Shown here: one piece after another, positions 43,341-54,393 of the stretch
Layout: each line of letters opens with the position of its first letter
Numbering within the stretch: position 1 is the first letter of the stretch
NCBI GenBank assembly: GCA_028641055.1
Contig: CM054057.1
Coordinates: forward strand, 329,126,482 to 329,190,481
Length of the DNA: 64,000 bases
DNA from: Alopecurus myosuroides
Taxonomy: Eukaryota > Streptophyta > Magnoliopsida > Poales > Poaceae
Reading direction: 5' to 3'
Made by a program: the position numbers and the translations under genes
The notes under the pieces: generated by a model
The model's input: only the letters and a program-made list of their open reading frames with translations
The model's database searches: none
What the model was told of the DNA's origin: nothing

Positions 43341-43806
43341 GAGTTCTATGTGGTGGCAGCGAATAAACCACAATGCTCAAGTATGGAGTAGTTCATCTAA
43401 AAGTTCTATGTGATCTCATGAAATGTAATGGAACAAATCTAATGACTTTATGAATAAATATGATGCATGAAATTATTTTTGCAAAGTTTTCATTTTTGTT
43501 TTAAGCCAAACAACAAGTAGAACGCATAGAAAATGATTTTTCCCGTGTCGGGCAGGAAAAAAAAAATCAGTTTTTATGTGCCCGGCTGAGAAGAAAAACA
43601 GTTTTTTCTCATCCGGGCTGAGAAAATGTTGTTTCGAACGATTCTTCTAATAAATTTTGGCACTTGGTAAAATATTTTTCATTGCAATGTCCATAGCACT
43701 ACAACCCCAAATGTTGTAAGATCACATCAAAAACATAAATTTGTACATTGTTTTCTACGACAATCGGATAGTTTGCGTTAAGCCACACAAATGCATCTTC
43801 GAGGAG
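43341..43806. other. Spacer between convergent ORFs of the mariner element, with a hairpin
   Basis: AT-rich, no gene. A hairpin lies at 43581-43617, with CCCGGCTGAGAAGAAAAA facing the complement of CCCGGATGAGAAAAAA and a 3-base loop. It lies between the ends of the plus-strand cysteine-rich ORF and the minus-strand transposase. Confidence 0.6.
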
Positions 43807-46634
43807 CTACTTCTCTAATGTCAAACGGATTGGCAGCTTGCATTGCCTCTCAAGAGCTTCCTTCTTCAAGTGTGGTACATCATAATGAATTGACCCCTTC
43901 TTTCTTATAATCTCCCTCATGCATGCTTGGTGGCTCAAGAAAATCCTACAACAATATTGAAACAATTCAATTTTATCTAACACATAAAAAGCATACGAAT
44001 GAAAAAAAGTACAACCACATACCTATTCAGTTTTTGATGAGGATATCCCGCTAAAGATTGATTAACCTTCGAAAGTATTTCCTGAATAGTTTTGGCATCT
44101 TCTTTTGAAACAAATATTGAATAGAAATAAACCAACCAAGATCTAAAATATTGCAGTCCGGTGAGTTAGGAGGTTGATACACCATCTGAATGTCCCACCC
44201 ATCCCTTGCAGCCTCGTTAACAAATATTGGATCATTGGGCTGAATATGAGTTCTAGCGTTATCTTGCTGAATGAAAATCGTTTTGTGCCTGTCACTAGCC
44301 GACCACCTGGCCTTGATTGCAGGAAGCACAAATTTGGCAAGGTACTCCCTACTTTTGGCTTTGTCAACATGGTCACACGGTTTGAGCATCCAATCTCCCT
44401 TCTCCATGTTAGAAACATACCTATTAGTAAATCTTTCATGTGTAAGACAAAGAGAAACATCAATATCCTTGTCAATTTGCATGTTGTAAAACACACATAC
44501 CTATTAGGACTTTTCTTTTATGCTTGAACCCACTCAACATAAGCCCAGACGCCTATCTTCCCATAAAATGTGCAATTACCATCGGCATCATATCTTGGTG
44601 TAGCCATTGCAGAGACAAACATTATTTTATGGATATGACCCTTGTTCTTTGTCTCCCTTTTTGGGGCTTCCTCCCTATTGCTCAAATAAATATTTTCAGT
44701 CCTCCTAATTCTATAGAACCACTTCTCATCATAATGGCAAACATTGAAACCGGCCTTCATTGTTGGAATAGTATCAAAGAAAGAAGGCTCAACTTGATAG
44801 ATAGCATAGACCAAACGTTGCTTCTCGTTCTCTTGTGTCAGCATGGGCTTCACATCGCTTGTGACCCTTCTTATTTTCTTCTCTTTTAACCTGCGTAGTA
44901 CATTTATTTGGTAAGTGACAAGGATATGTTCGTACTAAACAACAAATTCAGCATACTAAAATTGTACTAAAAGGAGTACCTTTGGAACACAGTAGATTTT
45001 GCCATGTTAATAGCTTCTGCTAGTTAATGTATAGTGGTGCGTTCGGTGGTAGGAATAGCTTCCATTGCCCCTATGTCCAAATGTTTCTTCTTTCTACCAA
45101 CCTTCCTGATCTTCACACATTTCACACTATTGATGCCACCTCCTTTTATTCTCTGCCTCCAAATTCTTGTGACTACCCTTCTTGAACAGTTAGCCATAGC
45201 TGCAACCTGAGCCAAAACTCCACGTTTCATTTTTTGGATGTGCCATTACGTTGCATTATCCATTGGTATATTTGGAGTTTCTCTTTGGTGGTATAATATT
45301 TTCTAGTACGTTTATTTTCGAGATCATCTGCACACAAATAACAGAACAAAAAATTAGAGCAAGTTAGCACACTCAATTGTGGAAATCTCTGCCGCGGTAC
45401 AAAAAACAGAACAAAATTTGGAGAACAGCAAGTTAGCAAACTCAATTTGGAAAGCTCTGTCGTGACATAGAAAACGAGAAATATCTTCCGCGATGTTTGT
45501 GTAGGAACTAACTCAAATCAATGATCTTTCTAGGATTTGCTTGAGCCGGTGTTTGGCTTGGAGGGTACTCATCTGCATTCTCAAAATTAGGGTCATACCC
45601 CATTCCACGATATCCTTTAGGCATGGTATTGTCAGTAGGTGGTTCATCTACAAACACAACACGTCATTTTTAATAAAACTTGCAAAGGAATTTTCCATAT
45701 ACCATTTGTCTCACAGCAAGAAAAATGAGATAACATACTTAAATTGATCCCTCTCTTCCGGCCAGAACCTTGTTCACTACTCGCTGCTTGCCTTGCCTCC
45801 CGCAAGCCTACATGCACATGAACTTGATCTTAACAGTTCTACATAGTGCAAGCTACTGTAACAGAAAAAATTGATCTAAAGAACAAAACATACTACTATA
45901 CTATAGAACAGACCGGCAGGTTGCTTTGTAAACATTGCTAGACTACATATAACTGAAAGATCAGCACCGATAAACTACACATGTACGCCCATGCATCATC
46001 GTTTCATCGAAAGCTATATTTCTAAACAGAATTGCTAAAGTAGACATGTACACACATGCATCATCGTTTCATCGAAAACTAAAAGAACCTTGGTAATATA
46101 CAGAAAAGGGGAGCAGAACTCACTTGTAGTGGTGAAGAAATTAGAGTTCATTTCGATGGAGAAACCTCCTCCAAGTTTCAACGCAGGGTCCTTCACGATC
46201 TGCATGATGGTTTTTGCCTTTGCTTGTTGTCGACGATGGCGACAAGGACCGCGCCCTGTCGCTTCTTCGGCTACGCTCCCGCGTGCATGCACAACACCAC
46301 TCCTGCACGGTTCCCCGGCAACTCTTCCGCGTGCGTGCACACTGCCACTCCCGCACGGGTCCCCGGCGCCGCTCCCGCTGGTTTGCATGCCACTATTCCT
46401 GCTCGGTTGCCCGGCGCTGCTCCCGTTCGGTTTCCCGGCGCCGCTCCCGCTAGTTTGCATGCCAACGTTCCCGCTCGGATGCCCGGCGCTGCCCCCGCTC
46501 GGTTGCCCGGCGCCGCTTCCGCTTGCAATGCCTAGTACGGCGCCGATCCCGCAAGCGCCCGCGGTCACGGTCGTGGAAGGAACACCGAACGGACTGCTGC
46601 TGCCGCCGACTTGAGATGAACTGTGCGGTCGCAT
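43807..46634 (-). pseudogene. Mariner-like transposase (DD39D), mutated
   Basis: A multi-exon minus-strand gene. Exon 1 (46634 to about 46124) encodes a repeat-rich Gly/Ser/Ala N-terminus (units like SGSGAGQPSG and NSGMQTSGSG). Small exons follow near 45800 and 45640-45540. Then comes the helix-turn-helix DNA-binding part (KYYTTKEKLQIYQWI, GVLAQVAAMANCSRRVV). The catalytic core shows HYDEKWFYR (first Asp), IFIQQDNARTH (second) and PNSPDCNILDLG (third), with exactly 39 residues between the last two, the DD39D type of plant MLEs. The last block (SHQACMREIIRKKGSIHYDVPHL) ends at the stop at 43807. Damage: an indel in an A run near 45230, a TAA near 45026, and a TAA near 44515. The intact enzyme cuts and pastes the element; this copy cannot. 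Confidence 0.85.
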
Positions 46635-46851
46635 GAGCCCGACACGCCGCACAGGGTTAAACGACGGAGAGATCGTGCGACTCACTGGTCTGTGCAGTAT
46701 GGTTCCCTTAATGAATGGCACCACCGCTCGGAGACCAGACAGACCAAGCGTTCTCACATATCGCCACGACAAGCTCTCCGGTGGTTCTTCCGCCAATTGC
46801 GAACGGGAGAGAAAACGATATGAGATGCAGAAAAGAGGAGGCGAGAAGGTG

Positions 46852-46860
46852 CCTTTTATA
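46852..46860 (-). promoter_or_regulatory. TATA box of the mariner transposase gene
   Basis: The minus strand reads TATAAAAGG about 220 bp upstream of the transposase start codon (46634) and 400 bp inside the terminal repeat, a fitting place for the element's own promoter. Confidence 0.6.
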
Positions 46861-47257
46861 AGAACAGAGAGTACAGCTCTGGATTTGGAAAGCGAACGAA
46901 AATTGCCGCCACTGTTTTTGCTCCATTTTCTCCGGACAGAGCGCACACGTCGCAGAAGAAGGAAGTTTTTCTCGGCGGGGAAGGAAGGAGACAACGAAAA
47001 TTCGAAACTACCCAATGCATGCGACATAAAAATAGCGCCAGAAAAAACTCTCTTGCGCACTATTTCCGTTCGGGATTTTTCCTCCTTCAAAACCGACGGT
47101 TTGCATGGCTTAAATAATGGGCTCTCATTATGATTAATCGAAACGGTTCCGTCATTGGTGGATACGGCTGATTATGCCTCGATCAAACAAGCCACTAATC
47201 TCATGCCTTGGTCGCGATGCAAACGATTAGAGGACTTGAAAACACGGACAGAGGGAG

Positions 47258-48330
47258 TACAGTAGCATTGATAATTAATAAAATTATCTAGACCCTTCGG
47301 GACCTCTCCAGGCTCAACAAATGTTGAAGTCCTGATTTAACGATAACAAATGTGGCAGGCTATCAATCGAGAATGGCATGAGCCAGAGAGATGTGTCGTG
47401 ACCTTTTTTTTTAATAGGAAAAGGCCCCGGAGGGCCTAGACACTGCATTTATAATTCAGCCCGTCGATACAAATTACAAAAATGACCTTAGGAACTAGAT
47501 TACGGTCCTTAAATTTTGCATAATAGACCCCCGAACATGAAGGAAGAAACTCCATTGGATCCTCCGTCGTCGCTGCTGAGAATGTGGCCTCTAGCCACGG
47601 CCCCCCACACAGGCATCGGGGACAAAACCACTTGACGCAGGGCGAGAGTACACGTCGTCGCGAGTCCATCCAAGGGCCTCCGATGGAGGTTGCAGATAGC
47701 CTAACGCCGCGACGTACATGCTTGGAGCAGTTGCCTGCCAGCTTCTTCAGTTAGCAGCTAGACATGGGCCACCAAGAATCTTCTCCAGGAAAACGCAGTA
47801 CCATCAACTTCCCGACCTTCTCAAGCACCGCCGCTCGCCGCGACGAGCCACTCCATCTCCTCACCACCACGACAAGTCAGAGAGAGACAATGCCGCAACG
47901 CTGCAGAACCAGAGAAGGCATAAGAGGTGCTTATTGAACCGAGCCGGCGTCGAGCACCCGGTGACGAGCTTCCCCCTTGGAAGCTCGGCGACAAGACTGG
48001 AGCACCATCACTCCGCATCGCACCGCAATAGGGCAAACAAACTCAGAGAGGGAAAGACGATCTTATTGGAGATCTCTTGCCCTGATTTCGTCCCTATCAG
48101 CACCTCCCGCCACCAAAGCTGCGCGGCGACGAAACTCCGAGCAAGCACACACCAGAATCAGCCGATGGAAACCGGTGTTCTAGTCCAAAACGCCATGAAG
48201 GCAAAATCTACATCTAATCCTACAACTATTATGCACAAGGGTAGCCAGCCACCGGATCCATCCCCTCGCCAAGAAGCAAAGCCGCCGGGGAGGAAAAAGA
48301 AGCGGGGTGGCGCCGATCTACGGGGGTAAC
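47258..48330 (-). mobile_element. Probable retroposon remnant (minus strand, poly(A) at left end)
   Basis: A run of nine T (47404-47412) is followed on the plus strand by a GC-rich stretch. Read on the minus strand this is GC-rich sequence ending in CCTATTAAAAAAAAAGG, like the 3' end of a LINE or similar retroposon. The plus-strand frame 47718-48329 is Arg/His/Ser-rich and shows no domain, so it is probably a chance frame on the antisense strand. No target-site duplication was found, so the class is uncertain. Confidence 0.4.
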
Positions 48331-48818
48331 TCTCAAGGGGATGAGAGGAGCGGGGAGAGTAAGATATCTGCTAGTCCTTTCGGAGCAAGAGAAGAAAAAT
48401 AATGGGCACACAGGAGGGATACCATGAGGACCTATCATGTGTGCGGGAAGAAGTTGTCCTGCTCCTACTAGAATATGACTATGATGGTTTCAAAAAAAAT
48501 AACTTTGCACTTTGGATTATTATAGGCGGTCGAACCGTACGAAAAAGTCTCATAGTTAGGTGGTTTCGAGAAGATCATACCTCAGCGCTGACGTGGCCTG
48601 ATCACCAAGCCGAGACCAAGTGGCGTTCGGTTGCGTAGAATCTTGGCCGTCAAGTTCTCTCTCCCGACATACACAAAGAGACAAGGACGGCACCCTTACC
48701 TTGCCACCCCCAAAATTCTCATCCAGAGCAGAGAGAGAACCCGCGGGTCTCGCCGGAGCTAGGGTTTGACCGAGAGGCGCAGGAGGCGGGCGGCCGACCG
48801 TTTCGAGGGCGAGCGAAG
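48331..48818. other. UBL5 promoter and 5' leader
   Basis: Upstream DNA of the UBL5 gene, without a clear TATA box. The last 100 bp are GC-rich and probably the 5' UTR (contains GAGCTAGGGTTT). Nothing else is recognised. Confidence 0.5.
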
Positions 48819-49040
48819 ATGATCGAGGTGGTGCTCAACGACCGTCTGGGGAAGAAGGTGCGCGTCAAGTGCAACGAGGACGACACCATCGGCGACCTCA
48901 AGAAGCTGGTGGCGGCGCAGACCGGGACCAGGCCCGAGAAGATCCGCATCCAGAAGTGGTACAACATCTACAAGGACCACATCACCCTCGGCGACTACGA
49001 GATCCACGACGGCATGGGTCTCGAGCTCTACTACAACTAG
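48819..49040 (+). CDS. Ubiquitin-like protein 5 (UBL5/Hub1)
   Basis: An intact single exon of 73 residues, the exact family length. The protein is a ubiquitin fold without the C-terminal di-glycine; it ends in LELYYN, the two-tyrosine ending typical of UBL5/Hub1. The N-terminus [19 protein letters not shown] and the core [16 protein letters not shown] are typical. Hub1 proteins are not conjugated like ubiquitin; they bind spliceosomal proteins and influence splice-site use, and also act in mitochondrial stress signalling in animals. Codon use is GC-rich, as in other grass housekeeping genes. The first ATG after the leader is used. There may be a 3' UTR intron (GTAAAT at about 49061, possible acceptor near 50536), which is not proven. 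Confidence 0.96.
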   Translation: MIEVVLNDRLGKKVRVKCNEDDTIGDLKKLVAAQTGTRPEKIRIQKWYNIYKDHITLGDYEIHDGMGLELYYN

Positions 49041-49623
49041 CCGATCTAATCCCCATAGCCATGTAAATCAATATTCCCCTCTCTTTTCTTCATCGTTTCT
49101 GTACCAAAATTGGATTGTTGCTGTATGATCGCTAATCGTCAAATTAGAAGGGTTTTATATGTTGGGTTCCTGAGATTAATTGGTTGATTTCTGGAAGATA
49201 GAGGTCGTTTTAGGGTGGATTTGCCCATATGCTTCATGTACTATCTGAATTTGATTCGCTTTTGTTTATGGGGTAATAATGTCAGGAGTAACCATCTGTA
49301 AGGCTATGCTAAGTTAGCGAGAGCAGGTAGCCTATTTGATGTTTTGCGCATAGTTGAATTTGTTGACTATGGCCATATGTTGCGCCGAAGTTCGATGAAC
49401 CAAGGTTGAGGAACTTGGTTGTACACCTGAGTTTCTATTGAAGCGTTGCTTTGCTGATTGAAAAATCATATGCTTTTCTGTGCTGTAATTATGAGATGGT
49501 GGATTGGTGGTAGATGATTTGTTGAATGGTAAGGTTTAGCCTGGTATATTTCTTGTCGATTCTTCTAGTGTGGGCAAGAATCCCAACGGTTAGTACTTAG
49601 TAAGCCTGGTGTTTTGTTTGGTA
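49041..49623. other. UBL5 3' region
   Basis: AT-rich sequence, probably 3' UTR or a 3' UTR intron of UBL5. No other feature is visible. Confidence 0.45.
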
Positions 49624-49784
49624 CTCCCTCCGTATCAAAATATAAGATGTTTTACCACTATCTAGACAAAACGTATCTAGACATGTGTTACTGCATAGAT
49701 TCATATGCATCTTACACTAAAACATGTCTAGATACATTTTGTCTAGGAAATACTAAAACATCTTATATTTCGATACGGAGGGAG
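49624..49784. mobile_element. Stowaway MITE (161 bp)
   Basis: Inverted ends CTCCCTCCGTATCAAAATAT with one change, and TA on both sides (49622-49623, 49785-49786). It has the same length and interior as the element in the NRPE5 intron at 6779-6939. Confidence 0.92.
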
Positions 49785-51941
49785 TATTTGTTTGTTCTTA
49801 GGCGCAAAGTCCTGGACAACGAGAGAACTGGATCAATAACACTGGTGCATGGGAATCTTTTAACCTTGAAATTTGTTCCTTGATTGGAGATAACCTTGGT
49901 GTGATTGGTTCTGGTCGCTACTGAGCATCACAACTGTAACCTTGGTTTGATTTAATTCACAACTTAAAAGTAAGATTGGTTTGGTCATGCCATGTAGCTA
50001 GATAGTTAATTTTTAATCAGACAACATTGAATAATTTGTTATTTGGGTTTAGTTAAAGACTTGGTTGGTTCTGAATGGTCTGTGTTCCAATACGCCAATC
50101 TGTCTCGAACTAAACAAGGCACCATGGTATCTTCTTGCACTAGAAATAGTTAAAAAATATTCGTTCAGAAAAACTGAGTTTAGTTGCCTTATTTTATCGA
50201 GTGATGCATTGCAATCTGGAGTTTTGGGAATGATTTTAGAAGTTGGATCGTTATCAGATGCTTCAAACAGAACATATCGGCAGCTTGTTGATGTTTCATG
50301 CCTGCACTTGATGATCATTCTGCTTGTGGGGTTTTGCTATTTCACCATGCTCTATGCTTGTGAATCAAAGATCTATAAATCCTCCATGCAAGTAAATCTG
50401 AAAATTATGCTATGTTTTGCTTGATTGTGTGTACTTTAATCTGCGGAGGGGTGCGGACATAGCTAATTCTTCCCTTTTGAATTTCCCTGCCCGTAATGTT
50501 TATGTTTTCCACCTTCACTAATCATATGCTCCATTGCAGTGCAGGTTGGTATGAGTTCTCCTAGTGCCTGCGATGGTATCTCTGGTTGTCTTCCAGTCTC
50601 AGCGTCGTCAGAGCTCATGTGTGAGCTGATCTCCAGCGAGCTACTAATATAAGTAGTATTGCATGATTGTACCAGTGATGACTGTTGTCGGCTTGAACTT
50701 ATGTGTCCTATTATCAACCCTTCGAATGTAATGGGATTTTTACTCTAAAGTCTATAAATAATATAAGCCGTGTTACTTGGGTTGTGATAATATATCAGGG
50801 TTACCTCGTGTTATTATGTGAGGGCAATTGCTCTGCTTAATATTTGTTGTGAACAGCTCTTGGTTTCTCCTTGCTTCCCTAGTAAGATTTTGCGTGTGCG
50901 CTTTTGTGACACAGAAGTTAGGCGATGTGATTTGTAGGTGGCCATCTGGTTTTTATATATAAGCAATATGCTTAAGCTTTTTTTTTTGAAGTGAAAACTC
51001 CATAAACTTGCCGGTAGGAGTTGGTGAGAACACTGGTAGAGGTGGGCGTGGCTGACGACCTGGAGGTGAATGACCACAGCAATCTTGTAGCAGGCATAGG
51101 AGCAGAAGCTGTAGAATAACCATTTTATCGGATTCTTGAACAAAAGAGAGCTTCACCAGTATAAAATTAAGTGGCTACTCGCTTCACAACTCAAACGAGA
51201 AAGAACAACTCGAGACTTATGCAGCAGTTTGAGGTGAAGAAGATTTATTAGAGCAATGGTAAGAACTGGCAGTTGTGCATGTGCCTACCGTTCAATAATA
51301 ATCAATAGCCTACCCACTGCTCTATCTTTCAACTAGGGCTCTCTGATTACAAGGACATTTTCAGCTCTCGAGATTGAGTAAAATTCTTAAAAACTTTGTT
51401 TCACAGTATGATCCAATCTACCCATAACAGAATACAGTTGAATGTAGAAGTGCCAACACCTAGCCGAGAAAAATATGAATTTCTTCTAAATTGCTTCTTC
51501 TCTGCTAATACAAGCTGAATTTCTTTTGGTGCACTTCTCTACAAGAGAGCCTTCATATGCAGATTAGCGGATATAAGTTTTGTCAACATGGAGTCACATC
51601 TCACACTCATTTTATTCGATCTTCCTTTTTTGCCTGTCACAGTACAACGGTTTTTCGTGTGCTTGCCGAGGATGGCCTGGTTGGTGTCAGTTTGTGAAGT
51701 AGCATGGGGAGTTCCCCTTTTTTGCCTGATTTCCCATGCTGGGCTGTGAAACCACTGGAACCAGCCGCCCAAGAACCACGGCCAACCGGGAAACCCAGGC
51801 CCGTCAGGTGGAACCAGACCGGACCCTCCATGTCCCTGCAGTAGCGCCCAGAAATCCGAGGGAATAAATTACAAGAGCAATTAGTACAACGGGTGAAGCG
51901 TAATCACCAGGGAGCATTACAGAAATAGATGAACCATTACA
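49785..51941. other. Intergenic, no confirmed gene
   Basis: Mixed AT-rich sequence. A stretch near 50536-50760 (low AT, TGCAG acceptor-like start, AATGTAATGGG end) might be the last UBL5 3' UTR exon. Short frames near 50814-51156 and 51539-51831 (minus) have no recognisable motif. Confidence 0.4.
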
Positions 51942-52385
51942 TTCGTACCCTGTTCCAAGACAGGCCGCAATGTGCAGCAGCTCCACCACCACCAGTATGG
52001 AAATACAAAACCTGTTCCTTACTAACAACAAGAGGCATGGGAAAAAAAGCAGATATATGAAGAACAACAAAGCAGAGTATGTGTTAAAATATTCCATTGC
52101 AAGAACACAATTCAGAAGTGGACCAAAATAAGCCACATTTTGTACGGCCAAAATAAGCCACATTTTGTACTGCCAAAAATAAGCCACATTCATACCCTGT
52201 TCCAAGAACAGCCACGATGTATTCCACAGACCACCAGTAAGCAACTCTAAAACATGTTTCTTACTTAGAACAAGAGACCAGGCAGAATAACAGATACACA
52301 AAGAGCAACAAGGCAGAGTATATGTTAAAAGATTCAGTTGCGGAAACACAATTCAGAGGTGGACAAAATTTGAGCCCACATTTCT
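51942..52385. repeat. Imperfect tandem duplication of about 245 bp
   Basis: The segment starting near 51946 (ACCCTGTTCCAAGACAGGCC) recurs near 52194 (ACCCTGTTCCAAGAACAGCC). Both continue in parallel through AGCAACTCTAAA/GTATGGAAATAC, GGCAGAGTATATGTTAAAA, and AACACAATTCAGA(A/G)GTGGAC. Between them, AAAATAAGCCACATT occurs three times (52125-52190). The minus-strand frame 51804-52349 lies across this repeat and is hydrophobic, probably by chance. Confidence 0.75.
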
Positions 52386-53229
52386 ACTGCCAAAAATAAG
52401 CAGCAGATTGCATTGCTAAGAAGTAAGACAAGTGAAGAACAAGTGCGTACACAGACAAAATATAGCATCAAGCCCAATAGAGGGAGCATTAGGTTGATAC
52501 AATGTCTCAGTTAAGATAGCGAATTAATTCTTCCGTTCAAGAAAATACAGACACAAGGCAGAAAATAAAGATATAATGACTTGGAAGTTGAGACACAAGG
52601 CAGAAAACTAAGAGGGAGGGCTTCTTGATCATAAATTTATACATACAATTAGGCCGTTAAGGAGCACCACCTGACAGTCGGCAGATGAAAGGAAAACATT
52701 CAATACATAACATACTAGTGTTGGAAAGAAGATATGCAGAACAAGAGTTTGTTTAAGCCGAAGTTGAGTTGGACCGAGGCCTCTACGAAGAAAACTAGCA
52801 ACCAGCTTTTCATTGTTTATGCCGAGGATATTATCTAGCAAGGATGAGATTAAGTAGAGTGGGAGTGAGAAGAATATAGGAAAGCACAAGGTAACATTGC
52901 TCCCAGTTGAGGAAGCTGCACAAGTACATCCCTAGTGCAAAGTCTAGTCATAATAGAAAAACCTGTCCCCAAAAACTGCTGAGGAGAAAAGTAGATACAA
53001 GAGCAGCAATGTTTTACATACCACAACAAACAAAACAAGAGGAGGAAACTGTATCATAGGCACCAGGCTACAGGATGTGTTAAACCAACATAAAAAATAT
53101 AGTTCATTCATATTCAGTGAAGCATTACAAACTTGGAAGATAAAACTAGAAACAAAACATAGATAGTCCTATTTGCGTGTAATAATAACTAGGCCACATA
53201 TGGCAGCTCGACGAATAGACAGTGAATTC
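52386..53229. other. Intergenic 3' to the strictosidine synthase-like gene
   Basis: AT-rich sequence with a short repeated phrase, GACACAAGGCAGAAAA, at about 52549 and 52591. At 53167-53215 there is a partial copy of the 3' end of the neighbouring gene. No coding region is visible. Confidence 0.5.
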
Positions 53230-53275
53230 CTATTTGCGTGTGGCTACTCCAACATATGGTAGCTCAATGGTACCC
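53167..53275. repeat. Imperfect duplication of the last codons of the SSL gene
   Basis: The phrase TCCTATTTGCGTGT...CATATGG(C/T)AGCTC occurs at 53167-53211 and again at 53229-53273, where it is the coding end of the SSL gene on the minus strand. The period is about 61 bp. Confidence 0.75.
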
Positions 53276-54251
53276 ATGTAGAATTTCCCGTTGTCCCTCT
53301 CCATTACTTCAGACGGTCTTACTTTCTTGGGGCCCCTCATCTCCTCAAGTATTTTGCCATTACGTCCGACCCTGACAGCGAGGAGATGGCTATCGGGCCG
53401 AAGGGCCGCTCATTCTTCTCGCCGTGCAGTGCAACCCAATAGCCACCTCTCCTATCGGCCCTCACGTTGTCAGGGTAGCCCGGCAAGTCTGCAAAGGGCT
53501 CTAATGTTCCAGCTTTGGAGCCGCTGATCCAGTACTTGAACAACTTGCATGGTCCGGTGGAGGCGACCACGAGGTGCGTCCGGTCGCTACTGATCGCGAC
53601 ACCATTTGGGTACTGCATCCCGGATTGGAGCACCCTGACATCTTCCGTCTGCGGGTCGTACATCATGAGACGGCCCGTCGCGTCGTGTGAGCTTGTTACC
53701 AACTCGTGCTGCGACCTGTCGTAGTTCATCGAACTATCGGTGAAGTAGACTTGGCCGGTAATCTGGTCAACCTCAACCCCGTTGGTGAAACGGAGAGGCA
53801 TACCATCAAGCTCGCTGACCAGCACTGTTGCCTCCCCGCCACCGGGCCCGACCCGCATGAGCCCCTTGTAGGCGTCGGCCACGTACAGGTTTCCGGTCTT
53901 GTGGTGGAACTGCAGGCCCAGCGGCCGGCCGCAGAGGGTCTCCGGGTTGATCTGCGGACTGAGCTTGGCCGCCCTGCACGCCTCGGTGTTGAAATCGGGA
54001 CCGTAGGTATAGGTTGACCAGCCGAGCTCGTCGCCGTTCCACTTGAGGACGCGGCCATTGGAGACGCCGCTGTAAGGACCGTGGCCTTGGCCGTCAAAGG
54101 CGACGCTCTCCGCCCCAACCGCTCCGCCTGGTAGTGGTAGGCGCTGGCTCTTGGTGGCGTCGAAGCTGGCGACGGTGCCCGCCATGGCAGCAGGCAGGAA
54201 CAGCATCACCATGATGACTAGCGAGACGGTCACCTTGGCGAGGCGACTCAT
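53230..54251 (-). pseudogene. Strictosidine synthase-like (SSL) gene with a frameshift near the 3' end
   Basis: A single exon. It starts with a signal peptide (residues 1-24, MSRLAKVTVSL... to AAMA), so the product is secreted or vacuolar. The six-bladed propeller of the SSL family follows: ESVAFDGQGHGPYSGVSNGRVLKW, CGRPLGLQFHHKTGNLYVADAYKGL, GVEVDQITGQVYFTDSS, GRLMMYDP and LPGYPDNVRADRRGGYWVALH. The open frame stops at 53337 (304 residues), but from about 53395 the familiar C-terminus (HLLAVRVGRNGKILEEM, then FYMGTIELPYVGVA) continues in another frame to a TAG at 53230, giving about 340 residues. One missing base near 53391-53397 explains this. Real strictosidine synthase makes alkaloid precursors; grass SSL proteins have unknown hydrolase-like roles and are not expected to do so. 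A sequencing error is possible. Confidence 0.86.
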
Positions 54252-54387
54252 GTTGCAGCCCAGCTTGTCGATCTTGATCTCTTGGTCGGTGGCTAAATCG
54301 TTGTGGTTTCGCTGACCAGACTGGCTTGTGCGGTTTGCTTGAGGACCGTCTTGTTCTGTGGAGAGAAAAAGACGCGGGCGCCTGGTT

Positions 54388-54393
54388 CTTATA
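54388..54393 (-). promoter_or_regulatory. Possible TATA box of the SSL gene
   Basis: The minus strand reads TATAAG about 135 bp upstream of the SSL start codon. It is a plausible but short match. Confidence 0.35.

Larger units (their letters stand above)
35546..47257 (-). mobile_element. Complete Tc1/mariner-like transposon (plant MLE), with an LTR element nested inside
   Basis: Terminal inverted repeats of about 30 bp start CTCCCTCCGTCCGTGTTT at 35546 and CTCCCTCTGTCCGTGTTT in complement at 47257. Both are flanked by TA (35544-35545, 47258-47259), the mariner target duplication. The ends resemble those of Stowaway MITEs, which plant MLEs mobilise. The interior encodes a DD39D transposase on the minus strand. 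After removing the nested insertion and one duplicated pentamer (36493-43140), the element is about 5.06 kb, a normal size for plant MLEs. The transposase is mutated, so the copy is no longer autonomous. Confidence 0.88.

Noticed and set aside
46090..46614. 174-codon plus-strand frame with PLPLVCMP repeats
   Set aside because: It is antisense to the repeat-rich first exon of the mariner transposase; the repeats are mirrored from that exon.
47718..48329. 203-codon plus-strand frame as a gene
   Set aside because: Arg/His/Ser-rich without domains, opposite in strand to the poly(A)-like tail of a probable retroposon.
51804..52349. Hydrophobic 181-codon minus-strand frame, possibly a membrane protein
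   Set aside because: It spans an imperfect tandem duplication in T-rich DNA. The hydrophobicity follows from base composition, and no family is recognised.
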